A stretch of 64,000 nt of DNA from an uncultured Lachnospiraceae bacterium (GCA_910586585.1 CAJUKA010000001.1:141726-205725), one strand, 5' to 3'. Positions 54,164-63,085 are shown, numbered from the stretch's first letter. The notes: generated by a model not told the origin, from the sequence alone. Made by a program: numbers and translations.

Positions 54164-55151
54164 AATTAAAGTCTCAGTGATTGTTCCTGTATATGATGTT
54201 CAAAAATATTTGGCGAAATGTCTTAACAGTATTCTCAATCAGAGTTTTAGCGAATATGAGATTATATGTGTTAATGATTGCTCCCCGGACAATAGTCAAG
54301 CGGTATTGGATAAGTATTATAAAAAGTATCCCGATAGGATTCGCATTATTATCAATAAAGAAAATTTAGGCTTAGGATTATCCAGAAATAGGGGGATTGA
54401 TGCGGCTCAGGGAGAGTATATCATGTTTGTTGATAGTGACGACTATATCAAAACAGATTATATTCAACGGTATTATGAATATGCACGGGAAGGAAAAGTA
54501 GATGCTGTTATTGGCGGATATATTCGAGTTTCAAAAAGCAAGGAAACTATACATAGTATATCCGATAATATCTGGGCAACTTTAACATATGGAATTTCAT
54601 GTGCTAAAATGTATAGGAAAGATTTTTTGAATAAAAATAATTTAAGATTTAGTTCTTATAAATGTGGCGAAGATGTTCATTTTAATACATGCGCATTTTG
54701 CTGTAGTATGACATACAAAGTTATACCATATGAAGGTTATTATTATGTTGATAATGGTAAATCAATAACAAATACAATGAATTATAAAAAGAATCATGAA
54801 GAGATTATGATGAATATATTTTTGGATGTATTGGAAAAATATGGGAATAGAATTTGCAGCGACCAAAAAGATGTGTTAGAATATGTGTGTTATGTGAATA
54901 TTTTGAATGCGTTATTGCAGTTTAACAGAGGGTGTGGTGTGGCTATAATGAAAGAAAAGTATGCGAAATGTTCACAATATATGCAGCGATATTTTCCAAA
55001 TTATATTCATAACAACTATTTGCGAGTGGGAAAACCAAAAGGGCAGACTGCGAAAATAAGAATTGCAACAAGTATAGTTAAACTATTAAGAAATATTAAA
55101 CTTGATAGAATATTATTTTATGCAATCTCCTGCATTAACTCAGGTAATTAA
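54153..55151 (+). CDS. Glycosyltransferase family 2
   Basis: 332 residues. VSVIVPVYDVQKYLAKCL, ICVNDCSPDNSQ, LGLGLSRNRGID and YIMFVDSDDYIK are the GT2 core. The NDCSPD variant is frequent in capsule GT2 enzymes. The ATG at 54153 lies inside the end of the GT4 gene, with AAGGATAGG upstream, so translation is probably coupled. The C-terminal third is basic. Confidence 0.93.
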   Translation: MLNKIKVSVIVPVYDVQKYLAKCLNSILNQSFSEYEIICVNDCSPDNSQAVLDKYYKKYPDRIRIIINKENLGLGLSRNRGIDAAQGEYIMFVDSDDYIKTDYIQRYYEYAREGKVDAVIGGYIRVSKSKETIHSISDNIWATLTYGISCAKMYRKDFLNKNNLRFSSYKCGEDVHFNTCAFCCSMTYKVIPYEGYYYVDNGKSITNTMNYKKNHEEIMMNIFLDVLEKYGNRICSDQKDVLEYVCYVNILNALLQFNRGCGVAIMKEKYAKCSQYMQRYFPNYIHNNYLRVGKPKGQTAKIRIATSIVKLLRNIKLDRILFYAISCINSGN

Positions 55152-55183
55152 AAACAATTGTTTTATTATTGGGAAGGAAGCAA

Positions 55184-56053
55184 ATGGATAAAGATCAAAC
55201 CAACAATACATTAGTTACAATAATTACTGTTTGTTTTAATGCAGAATCCTGTATAGAACGGACAATGAGATCTGTATTAAAGCAGACATACAAAAATATA
55301 GAGTATATTGTAAAGGATGGGGAATCAAAAGACTGTACGAATATGCTCGTTGAAAGGTATAGAGAGCAGTTTGAAAAAAGAGGAGTTCGTTTTTTGCATG
55401 TGGTAAATGAAGACAAAGGAATTTATGATGCAATGAATCAGGCTACAGAGATGGCAACAGGGGAATACGTAATTTATATGAATGCGGATGATGTGTTTTT
55501 TAGCAATAATGTTTTGAAGAATATTTTTGAGGATAAAAGATATGATGAAGATATTTTATATGGAGATTCAGTGTGTCAATATGAGTTTATAAAAGGAAAA
55601 AAGGAATACACAATATGGAAAGGACAACATCAGGATTTTTCTTTAACACCATTTAGTCATCAGGCATGCTTGATAAAAACCCAGTTAATGAAAGAATATC
55701 GATATGATACAAAATATCGTTGTGCAGGAGATTTCCATTTGTTTTGCAGATTTTTTGTAGATGGAAGGACATTTCGCAATGTCAGCTGCATTATACCAAT
55801 ATGTACAATGGACGGTTTTTCAAATACAGAAATTAAAGTATCATATAAGGAAGCAGTACAAGTAAAGAAAGAATTGGGAATGAAAGATTTTTTAAGGAGG
55901 GATACAAATTTTAGGATATGGTTTATGGGAGTAAAACAATGGATTTTGGTAAATCTGCCATATATGTTAGTAGGGCGGTTATTACGATTTCAGGTAAAAA
56001 GAAAAGGGAATAGAGTTTATAAAAGTATTAGAGAGATTAACAGTATACTGTGA
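55184..56053 (+). CDS. Glycosyltransferase family 2 (WcaA-like, DGESKD type)
   Basis: 289 residues from ATG 55184 after GGGAAGGAAG; the TTG at 55169 precedes that site. Motifs: VTIITVCFNAESCIERTM, YIVKDGESKDCT, DKGIYDAMNQATEMA and YMNADDVFF. It belongs to the same subgroup as the gene at 14948 (DGGSKD, IYDAMNKG). A short hydrophobic stretch (WILVNLPYMLVGRLL) near the C-terminus may touch the membrane. Confidence 0.92.
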   Translation: MDKDQTNNTLVTIITVCFNAESCIERTMRSVLKQTYKNIEYIVKDGESKDCTNMLVERYREQFEKRGVRFLHVVNEDKGIYDAMNQATEMATGEYVIYMNADDVFFSNNVLKNIFEDKRYDEDILYGDSVCQYEFIKGKKEYTIWKGQHQDFSLTPFSHQACLIKTQLMKEYRYDTKYRCAGDFHLFCRFFVDGRTFRNVSCIIPICTMDGFSNTEIKVSYKEAVQVKKELGMKDFLRRDTNFRIWFMGVKQWILVNLPYMLVGRLLRFQVKRKGNRVYKSIREINSIL

Positions 56054-56062
56054 GGCTAAAAG

Positions 56063-56776
56063 ATGAAATGGATAATGAGTTTGGGATGGCGTATAGCATT
56101 GAATTTTGTTAAATTTTACTATATCATTTTAAAAGAATGTGAGTTTGAAGCTCATTCATTTATATCATATTTGACGAGATTGGAAGGCCATAACCATATT
56201 GGGCGAAATACGTATGTTGTTCATTCGAAAGTTGGATATGGTTCTAACATATCATTTGATGCGTATTTTTATAATACTGTTATTGGAAAATATACATGTA
56301 TAGGTCCTAGATGCGTTGTAGTATGTGGACAACATCCTATAGATACAATGGTGTCTATTCATCCGGCTTTTTTTAGCAATATTAAACAAGGTAGATTGTC
56401 TTATACTAACAAACAGTCATTTCAGGAATATAAATTTGTAGAGGGTACTAATTTTTCTGTAGTGATCGGTAACGACGTGTGGATAGGAGCGGATGTGAAA
56501 ATTCTAGAAGGTGTAAAAATCTGTGATGGAGCGGTTCTGGGAGCGGGTGCTTTGGTTACAAAAGATGTTAAACCGTATGAGATAGTGGTAGGTGTGCCGG
56601 CAAAGGTGATCAATAATAGATTTACGAAAGATGAAATAGAGTGGTTGTTAAAACTGAGATGGTGGGATAAACCAGAAAAATGGATAAAAGAGAATGCGCC
56701 CTATTTTTTAGATATAGAGAAGTTAAAAGAACGTGTAAGGGATATGAGAGGTGAAAATGTATCAAACGGTTGTTAG
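56063..56776 (+). CDS. Hexapeptide-repeat (left-handed beta-helix) O-acyltransferase, CatB/WbbJ-like
   Basis: 237 residues. Hexapeptide repeats are visible in RLEGHNHIGRNTYV, TVIGKYTCIGPRCVVVCG, then GNDVWIGADVKILEGVKICDGAVLGAGALVTKDV and IVVGVPAKVI, the classic C-terminal signature. GQHP(I) is the expected catalytic-His region. These trimers acetylate sugars with acetyl-CoA. Position before a nonulosonate-associated group makes O- or N-acetylation of that sugar or of an amino-sugar possible (inference). TGTGAGGC lies before ATG 56063. Confidence 0.9.
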   Translation: MKWIMSLGWRIALNFVKFYYIILKECEFEAHSFISYLTRLEGHNHIGRNTYVVHSKVGYGSNISFDAYFYNTVIGKYTCIGPRCVVVCGQHPIDTMVSIHPAFFSNIKQGRLSYTNKQSFQEYKFVEGTNFSVVIGNDVWIGADVKILEGVKICDGAVLGAGALVTKDVKPYEIVVGVPAKVINNRFTKDEIEWLLKLRWWDKPEKWIKENAPYFLDIEKLKERVRDMRGENVSNGC

Positions 56777-57629
56777 ATTATGTAATATTCAAAAAAAAAT
56801 ATTTTTGGAGTTAAGGGCAGGTGCAGGCTGGATATGGATAGGAAAGAAAAATAGAAGAGAAGTTAAAAAAAACATTCGATTTAGAAATAAATATTGTGGA
56901 AAGAGATGTTTTATTGTAGGAAATGGACCATCACTAAATAAACAGGATTTATCTTTTTTAGGTGATGAATATGTTTTTACGGTGAATCAAATGATGCGGG
57001 ATAAAAGATATGCAATGTTAAAATCTAACTTCCATATTATAGCAGATCCTCTCTATTTTAATTTGGATTTAAGTAATCAGTATCATAAAAAAACTATTGA
57101 ACTTATCCGAAAAATCGAGAGTGAGGATAATAGACCAGAATGTTTTTTTCCTATTCAGGCTAAGGAATTTATTGAAAAACTAAAACTGAAGTTGAAAATT
57201 AATTATTTTTATGCAGGATGTGATATGTATGAAGGGTATAATAATCAAATTGATTTTTCAAAGTCAGTACCAGGTTTTCATACAGTTGCGCAATATGCAC
57301 TAATGTTAGCCATTTATTGTGGATTTAATGAGATTTATTTAATTGGGTGTGATATGACTGGTTATCGAGAAGTTGAAGAAAAGGCATATGGAAATTATGA
57401 TGAGGACAAACATTGTTATCACTTGACAGAAGATGAAAAGAAAAATGTCCTCCATAAAGGGAGAACATGTGAAGAGTACTTTAATGGATTTGCTCATATG
57501 TTTTCAGATTATCGACGATTGGCAGAATATGCTAAAAAGAGAAATATTAGATTGATGAATGCAACAGAAGGTGGAGTTTTGGATAGTTTGCCGAGGATTA
57601 AGTATGAAAGTTTGTTTAATAAGTCTTGA
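56757..57629 (+). CDS. GNGPSL-motif protein (DUF115/MptE-like or GT42-like), candidate nonulosonate transferase
   Basis: 290 residues from ATG 56757, five bases after AGAGG; it overlaps the acyltransferase end. CFIVGNGPSLNKQDLSFLGD and VFTVNQMM form the N-terminal nucleotide-binding block, and YALMLAIYCGFNEIYLIGCD the central one. Both blocks occur in DUF115/MptE-like proteins and in GT42 sialyltransferases (the GNGPSLK and 'EIYL-x-G-x-D' regions of Cst-II). It lies three to four genes before NeuB and NeuA, so it may transfer the CMP-nonulosonic acid made there. The family call is safe to DUF115/GT42-like; activity is inference. Confidence 0.65.
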   Translation: MYQTVVRLCNIQKKIFLELRAGAGWIWIGKKNRREVKKNIRFRNKYCGKRCFIVGNGPSLNKQDLSFLGDEYVFTVNQMMRDKRYAMLKSNFHIIADPLYFNLDLSNQYHKKTIELIRKIESEDNRPECFFPIQAKEFIEKLKLKLKINYFYAGCDMYEGYNNQIDFSKSVPGFHTVAQYALMLAIYCGFNEIYLIGCDMTGYREVEEKAYGNYDEDKHCYHLTEDEKKNVLHKGRTCEEYFNGFAHMFSDYRRLAEYAKKRNIRLMNATEGGVLDSLPRIKYESLFNKS

Positions 57630-57692
57630 TTAGTAAAGGGTGCTTGAGAAGTAAATAGAGCACTGATTTAATGCTGTATAAGGAGCTAAATA

Positions 57693-58889
57693 ATGCTATT
57701 TAAAAAATTAAAGACTTTATACTTTTTAATTAAAAGAATAAAATATATATACAAAGAAAAAAAAGGAAAATTAAAAAAAATAAAAATAGATAACAAGCAT
57801 ACGTTTAGTCATGTAACTTATTATATTATAGGTAATGCAGGTGATATAGCACTTTCACAATGTGTTAGGAGGATGTTTGAAAAGAATTTCAAGTTAATTA
57901 ATTGGAACCTTATTAAAATAAGTAATACAGTAGATAAAAGGATTATCGATAAAATTAATCACACAAAAGCTCTCATTATTGGAGGAGGAGGACTTTTTCT
58001 TCCAGATACGAATGAGAATGTGATAAGTGGATGGCAATGGGGTATTTCTGGTGATTTATTAAATAAAATTGAAGTGCCTATTATAGTTTATTCGGTAGGG
58101 TATAATTATTTTTATGGGCAAGAGTGTAGTGAATTATTTCGTAGAAATTTAGCGATGCTTTGTGATAGGGCGAAATTTGTAGGATTAAGGAATACAGGTA
58201 GTATTTTAGCGGTAAAAGGATTGTTGAATAAAGAATTTGAAGAGAAGATTTTATATCAACCATGTATAACAACGCTTATTAGAAAATTGTATGGTGATGC
58301 AATTCCTCCAAAACGACCAAGCCGTAAAGTTGCATTTAATTTTGCGTTTGACCGCGAAGAAAGAAGATATGGAAAACGCAAAGAACAGATTTTGTATGCT
58401 ATTGCGTCAGCAGCAAAAATGATAGAGGAGAGAGGATATGAGATTTATCTTGTGTATCACGTTTCAAGTGATATTAAGGCAAAAAAATACATGGATGCAA
58501 TGGGAGTCCATTATAAAGAAAAAGATTTAGTTAATACTTTACCTAATAAAATTTTTTTGTTTTATAATCAAATTGAACTAGTATTTGGTATGAGGGGACA
58601 TGCTCAAATGATTCCTTTTGGGCTTAATTGTGAAATTGTATCGTTAGTTACGCATAATAAGATGAAATGGTTTTTAGAAGATATTAATGCCATAGATTGG
58701 CAAATTGATTTAATGGAGGAAAATGAGAATTTGGAAGGAACCATTTATGAGAAGTTTATACAAATACATGAAAATAGTCAAGATGACACGAGAAGGCGAT
58801 TGATTGAAAGCCAAGAAAAATTGTGGAAGATAAGCCAGGAAAACATGGCTAAAATCAGCGAGATATTAAATGCAAATAGTATGTTTTAA
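57693..58889 (+). CDS. Polysaccharide pyruvyl transferase family protein
   Basis: 398 residues matching the PS_pyruv_trans fold: TYYIIGNAGDIALSQCVRRM at the start, then ALIIGGGGLFLPD (glycine-rich loop), VPIIVYSVGYNYF, FVGLRNTGS, and near the C-terminus LVFGMRGHAQMIPFGLNCE (the MRGH block). Members move pyruvate from PEP to sugars as a ketal, but several relatives instead act as glycosyltransferases (PssM/CsaB/WcaK versus polysialic-type). In this neighbourhood either is possible. AAGGAG precedes ATG 57693. A preceding 63-base gap has no hairpin. Confidence 0.88.
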   Translation: MLFKKLKTLYFLIKRIKYIYKEKKGKLKKIKIDNKHTFSHVTYYIIGNAGDIALSQCVRRMFEKNFKLINWNLIKISNTVDKRIIDKINHTKALIIGGGGLFLPDTNENVISGWQWGISGDLLNKIEVPIIVYSVGYNYFYGQECSELFRRNLAMLCDRAKFVGLRNTGSILAVKGLLNKEFEEKILYQPCITTLIRKLYGDAIPPKRPSRKVAFNFAFDREERRYGKRKEQILYAIASAAKMIEERGYEIYLVYHVSSDIKAKKYMDAMGVHYKEKDLVNTLPNKIFLFYNQIELVFGMRGHAQMIPFGLNCEIVSLVTHNKMKWFLEDINAIDWQIDLMEENENLEGTIYEKFIQIHENSQDDTRRRLIESQEKLWKISQENMAKISEILNANSMF

Positions 58890-58932
58890 ACTATAATGAT
58901 TGAGAGGATGACATTGAGGAATAGTTTTAAAT

Positions 58933-60345
58933 ATGTTCAAAAGTAAAGAAGATAAACAACCTAAGACAGTTAAAATAGCGTTTTGGTATGTAGTTAGTAA
59001 TATGTTTGTAAGTGCTCTTGCGTTTATTTCAACTCCCATTTTTTCTCGTTTATTGACAAAAGATGAATATGGACAGTTCAGTAATTTTCTTGCATGGATG
59101 GGTATTGCTCAGATTGCAATAACTCTTAATATAGGTGCATCTATTTCAAGAGCAAAATATGATTATGAAAAGGATATGGATGATTATTTATCTACATTGG
59201 TCATTTTCAACAATATTACTACGTTCATTATTTTTGTATTAGTAGAAATATTTTCAGAATTTTTTGAAAAAATGCTATCGATGGATGTGCAATATATAAG
59301 AATATTACTTGTTTACGTTTTCTTTTATCCGGCATTTTCGTATTTGCAGTTAAAACATCGGATGTTTCAAAAATATAAGTTTTTTTCTGTATTTGCTATA
59401 TTGACAGCGATTATTAGAACAATGTTATCAATTCTGTGTGTCTTTGTTATGAGTAACAAATTATATGGTAGAATTTTGGGAGATACATTGTCAATGTCTG
59501 TTTTTTGTGCAATTTTATGGATGTTTGTTTTGTATAAAGGTAGAAAACCAAAAATAGAGTATCTTAAATATGCACTATTAATTTCTGTGCCGATGGTTCC
59601 ACATGCTTTGGCTGGAAATATTTTAACTACAGCAGACAGAATAATGATTACAAATTTTTGTGGCTCAGAAGATAATGCAATATATTCATTGGCATATTCC
59701 GTTAGCAGTTTTGCTGCTATATTGTGGACATCTATGAATCAGGCATGGGCACCCTGGGTTTATGACAATATGGCATTGGAGAATAGGCAAGGTATATGGG
59801 AAAAATCTAAACTTTATATAGGGACTTTTTCAATTTTACTTATTGGTGTTTTGCTGATTTCTCCAGAAATAGTATTAATTATGGGAAGCAAGAAGTATTT
59901 TGAAAGTAGGTTTTTGATGCCTCCAGTCATTGTAGCGTGTGCCTTTCAATTTGTTTATGGTATGTATGTAAACATAGAAATATTTATTAAAAAGACTTTT
60001 CAGATTTCTGTTGGAACGGTTGCGGCCGCCATAGTGAATATTGTATTAAATTATTTTTTTATTCCCATATACGGATATCAGGCAGCAGCGTACACTACTT
60101 TGATTGGCTATATTTTTTTGTGGCTTTTTCATTTTATAATTGTAAAAGCCAACAAAGAGTTTGTAGATATATATGATACAAAATTTATACTAAAGATTTT
60201 GGCAGTTCTTCTGCTGATAAGTTTTTTAATGTTGATAATTTATCATTATGATACTTTGCGATATATTATTATTACTATATATATGGTGGTATTGATATTA
60301 ATGTTAATTAAGTATAGAAGACAAATTGTTTCAATGATAAAGTAA
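58933..60345 (+). CDS. Wzx-type oligosaccharide flippase (MOP superfamily)
   Basis: A 470-residue hydrophobic protein with about 12-14 transmembrane helices. The N-terminal block AFWYVVSNMFVSALAFISTPIFSRLLTKDEYGQF is typical of Wzx (quoted as its start AFWYVVSNMF and end SRLLTKDEYGQF). Further Wzx-like features are the TADRIMITNF(C) segment and a polyproline-free C-terminal helix bundle. Flippases of this type move undecaprenyl-PP-linked repeats. It is the only Wzx in the window and stands with the nonulosonate genes, so it probably exports a repeat carrying that sugar. GAGGAAT is about 13 bases before ATG 58933. Confidence 0.92.
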   Translation: MFKSKEDKQPKTVKIAFWYVVSNMFVSALAFISTPIFSRLLTKDEYGQFSNFLAWMGIAQIAITLNIGASISRAKYDYEKDMDDYLSTLVIFNNITTFIIFVLVEIFSEFFEKMLSMDVQYIRILLVYVFFYPAFSYLQLKHRMFQKYKFFSVFAILTAIIRTMLSILCVFVMSNKLYGRILGDTLSMSVFCAILWMFVLYKGRKPKIEYLKYALLISVPMVPHALAGNILTTADRIMITNFCGSEDNAIYSLAYSVSSFAAILWTSMNQAWAPWVYDNMALENRQGIWEKSKLYIGTFSILLIGVLLISPEIVLIMGSKKYFESRFLMPPVIVACAFQFVYGMYVNIEIFIKKTFQISVGTVAAAIVNIVLNYFFIPIYGYQAAAYTTLIGYIFLWLFHFIIVKANKEFVDIYDTKFILKILAVLLLISFLMLIIYHYDTLRYIIITIYMVVLILMLIKYRRQIVSMIK

Positions 60346-60419
60346 GCTAACGAAAATGTATAATAAATTGGAAGGAAAAGTGATGTTGTAGTATCTCTAT
60401 ATACATCATAGGTGTAGAA

Positions 60420-61301
60420 ATGAATTGTGACTATTATAGAAAACCACGTTTAATATCTGAAATAGGTTGTAATCATAAGGGAGAAATGAAGATTGCAAAA
60501 GAGTTAATAAAGATGGCGGCAATATATTGCAAAGCGGATGTTGTTAAGTTTCAAAAAAGATGTAACAAGGAACTCTTAACTGTAGAACAATACAATGCAC
60601 CACACCCTAATCCAGCCAATGCATTTGGTAAAACGTATGGTCAACATCGGGAATATTTGGAGTTTTCATCAGACCAACATAAAGAATTGAAGGAGTATTG
60701 CGAGGAGTGTGGAATTGAATACAGTACATCTGTCTGGGATTTGACATCTGCAAGGGAGATAGTATCGATACATCCGAAGTTCATAAAAGTACCTTCAGCT
60801 TGCAATAATCATTATAAGATGTTATCATATTTATGCGATAATTTTGATGGAGAAATTCATGTATCGCTGGGTATGACAACACGTGAGGAAGAGGAAAATT
60901 TGGTAAAATTTTTTGAACACGCAGGAAGAAATAAAGATGTTGTGATTTATAACTGTACATCAGGGTATCCAGTTCCCTTTGAGAATGTTTGTCTTATGGA
61001 AATTAAAAGACTTATAGAAGCTTATGGTGATATTGTAAAAGAGATAGGATTTTCAGGACACCATTTGGGAATTGCTGTTGATGTTGCAGCATATACGCTT
61101 GGGGCAAGTACAATTGAAAGACATTATACTTTGGATCGAACTTGGAAAGGTACCGATCATGCTGCATCATTAGAGCCGGAAGGGGTAAGAAAGCTTAAGA
61201 GAGATTTAATGGCTGCATACGCTGCTTTGACTTACAAGGAAAAGGAAGTTTTGGATATAGAACAGGTTCAGAGAGAAAAATTAAAATATCGTGAGCATTA
61301 A
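60420..61301 (+). CDS. NeuB-family nonulosonate (sialic acid/KDN) synthase lacking the C-terminal SAF domain
   Basis: 293 residues, versus about 345 for typical NeuB with a C-terminal SAF (antifreeze-like) domain. The TIM-barrel is complete: LISEIGCNHKGEMKIAKEL (Glu 14), VVKFQKR (Lys 43, Gln 45), HVSLGMTTREEEE, YNCTSGYPVP, GFSGHHLGIAVD and IERHYTLD..WKGTDHAAS, giving the catalytic Lys/Glu and the metal-binding His pair. It condenses PEP with a 6-carbon sugar (ManNAc, ManNAc-6-P or Man-6-P). The SAF domain that holds the substrate N-acetyl group in meningococcal NeuB is absent, which hints at a substrate other than ManNAc. Followed by NeuA. Confidence 0.9.
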   Translation: MNCDYYRKPRLISEIGCNHKGEMKIAKELIKMAAIYCKADVVKFQKRCNKELLTVEQYNAPHPNPANAFGKTYGQHREYLEFSSDQHKELKEYCEECGIEYSTSVWDLTSAREIVSIHPKFIKVPSACNNHYKMLSYLCDNFDGEIHVSLGMTTREEEENLVKFFEHAGRNKDVVIYNCTSGYPVPFENVCLMEIKRLIEAYGDIVKEIGFSGHHLGIAVDVAAYTLGASTIERHYTLDRTWKGTDHAASLEPEGVRKLKRDLMAAYAALTYKEKEVLDIEQVQREKLKYREH

Positions 61302-61357
61302 TTTATAAAAGTGATTAATAAAGATTATTTTCAAATTGTGAGAATGAGGTGAATAAA

Positions 61358-62512
61358 ATGTATGTAGCGTTTATTCCGGTAAGAGGCGGAAGCAAATCAA
61401 TTCCACTAAAGAATATAAAGGAATTCTGCGGTAAGCCATTGGTGTATTGGACTGTAAAAGCGGCACAGGATTCTTTGAAAATAGATAAGGTATATGTAGC
61501 GACAGACAGTGAACTAATTATGAATGCTGTAGAAAGCTTTGAATTTGACAAGGTGGAGGTAATAAGCAGAAGTGCAGAAAGTGCGACAGACACTGCATCA
61601 ACTGAGTCAGTAATGCTTGAATTTGCACATAAGTTTGAGTTTGACAATATCATTCTTATACAGGCAACATCTCCATTGCTAACAGGTGAGGATCTTGATA
61701 AGGGTATAGAGATTTTTGAGCAACCCGAAGTAGATAGCGTTCTTTCTACAGTACGTCAGAAACGATTTTGCTGGCAGAGTGTAGGTAATTTTACAAAACC
61801 TATAAATTATGATTTTAATACCCGACCAAGACGGCAGGAATTTGATGGGTATTTGGTTGAAAATGGTGCATTTTATATCATAAGCAGAGAGCTTCTTTTA
61901 GAAAAAAGATGCCGCCTTGCTGGAAATATAAAAGCTGTTGAAATGTCAGAAGACACTTTTTATGAAATAGATGAGCTATCAGACTGGATAATCATGGAAG
62001 AACTGATGAAGCGACGCATTAAAAATGAACAAAAGGAAAACATACCTAATATTAAATTGTTTTTAACTGATTCTGATGGATGTCTGACGGATGGAGGAAT
62101 GTATTACTCAGAGAGTGGAGACGAGCTAAAAAAATTTAATACGCGTGACGGTATGGGATTTTCTCTAATGCGCAAGGCAGGAATATTGACTGGAATTGTC
62201 ACTGGTGAAAATGTTAGTATGGTGAAGCGCAGGGCAGATAAGTTAAAACTTGATTTTTGTGAATGTGGTATAAAAGATAAATTAGCATGTGTAATGCAAA
62301 TATGTAATAAGAATAAAATTTCTATGAAAAATGTTGCATATGTAGGAGATGACATAAATGACCTGCGGTTAATTGAGTCTGTTGGATTTGGGTGTTGTGT
62401 GAATAATGCAGATGACAAAATAAAGCAGAGGGCAAAATACATTACTAAGAAAAACGGAGGTGAAGGAGCTGTCCGTGAGGTGATAGATTTGATATTGCAA
62501 TATCAAAGATAA
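61358..62512 (+). CDS. Bifunctional CMP-nonulosonate cytidylyltransferase (NeuA) fused to HAD phosphatase (KdsC-like)
   Basis: 384 residues from ATG 61358, five bases after GAGGTGA. Residues 1-225 are NeuA: AFIPVRGGSKSIPLKNIKEF, a VATDSELI block, LIQATSPLLTGEDL, then FYEIDELSDW. Residues 230-384 are a KdsC-like HAD phosphatase: FLTDSDGCLTDGGMYYSESG (nucleophile Asp 238, acid Asp 240), TGIVTGE, KLACVMQIC and AYVGDDINDL. Fusions of this kind activate the sugar with CTP and remove a 9-phosphate made by the synthase. The phosphatase supports a phosphorylated pathway rather than the ManNAc one. No NeuC (UDP-GlcNAc epimerase) is seen. It is the last gene of the locus. Confidence 0.93.
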   Translation: MYVAFIPVRGGSKSIPLKNIKEFCGKPLVYWTVKAAQDSLKIDKVYVATDSELIMNAVESFEFDKVEVISRSAESATDTASTESVMLEFAHKFEFDNIILIQATSPLLTGEDLDKGIEIFEQPEVDSVLSTVRQKRFCWQSVGNFTKPINYDFNTRPRRQEFDGYLVENGAFYIISRELLLEKRCRLAGNIKAVEMSEDTFYEIDELSDWIIMEELMKRRIKNEQKENIPNIKLFLTDSDGCLTDGGMYYSESGDELKKFNTRDGMGFSLMRKAGILTGIVTGENVSMVKRRADKLKLDFCECGIKDKLACVMQICNKNKISMKNVAYVGDDINDLRLIESVGFGCCVNNADDKIKQRAKYITKKNGGEGAVREVIDLILQYQR

Positions 62513-62550
62513 ATACCAAGGAAATCTTTGCGAAAAGGGTTGTGTCTTAC

Positions 62551-62619
62551 ATGAAATATAAGATAGAATTTTACAGACAGACAGGTAGACAAGATGCTGA
62601 AAAGCCTTTAATTTCCTAA
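62551..62619 (+). pseudogene. Possible N-terminal remnant of a RelE/HigB-type toxin
   Basis: Bases 62551-62619 encode MKYKIEFYRQTGRQDAEK and four more residues before a stop. The start MxY-x-IEFY is common at the N-terminus of RelE/ParE- and HigB-family toxins. The rest of such a protein is missing and no antitoxin is found. At only 22 residues the resemblance could be chance. Confidence 0.2.
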
Positions 62620-62784
62620 CTTTTGAACATTTTGTGAATAATATTTTACCTTTAATTTACCTATTTTGAAGAAATAATGCTTATTATTGGTAATTATGAT
62701 AATATTAACTGTCATTCCAGATGGTTTTCAAGGAATATGGAAAAACTGAATAACAGTCAGATATTCAGAGCTGCTTTCCTAAAT

Positions 62785-62914
62785 AATGATAGTTATAAAT
62801 GAAGGCTAATGATAGTTTTATAGATACAAATGATAGTTTTATATAATGTGAATATATTTGAAAATGGCTTATTTTCAAGGTTTTGGAAGAAAAATGATAG
62901 AAATGATAGTTTTG
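62785..62914 (+). repeat. Iteron-like direct repeats of AATGATAGTTTTA
   Basis: Copies seen: 62785-62797 (one mismatch), 62808-62820, 62829-62841, and 62902-62914 (one mismatch), with a partial copy AATGATAG at 62893. The first three are spaced 23 and 21 bases apart, about two helical turns, so they would lie on one DNA face, as do iterons bound by plasmid or ICE replication proteins. No replication gene is in the window. The region is AT-rich, which raises the chance of accidental repeats. Confidence 0.5.
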
Positions 62915-63085
62915 AAATGTATGATATGAATAATATATTAATATGAATAAAATTATAAAGTAGATGTTATTCATCAAAATAACTGCTAAGTGAAAAAATA
63001 AATTTATAAGTTTTCTGTCAAAGTATGGAAAGTCTGGAAAACATAAAAAAATTGAGATATCTGGGATATTAAAGTTTGTAGAATA

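Noticed and set aside
62785..62914. Repeats considered as a CRISPR array
   Set aside because: Repeat units are about 13 bases with 8-10-base gaps, too short for CRISPR, and no cas genes are present.
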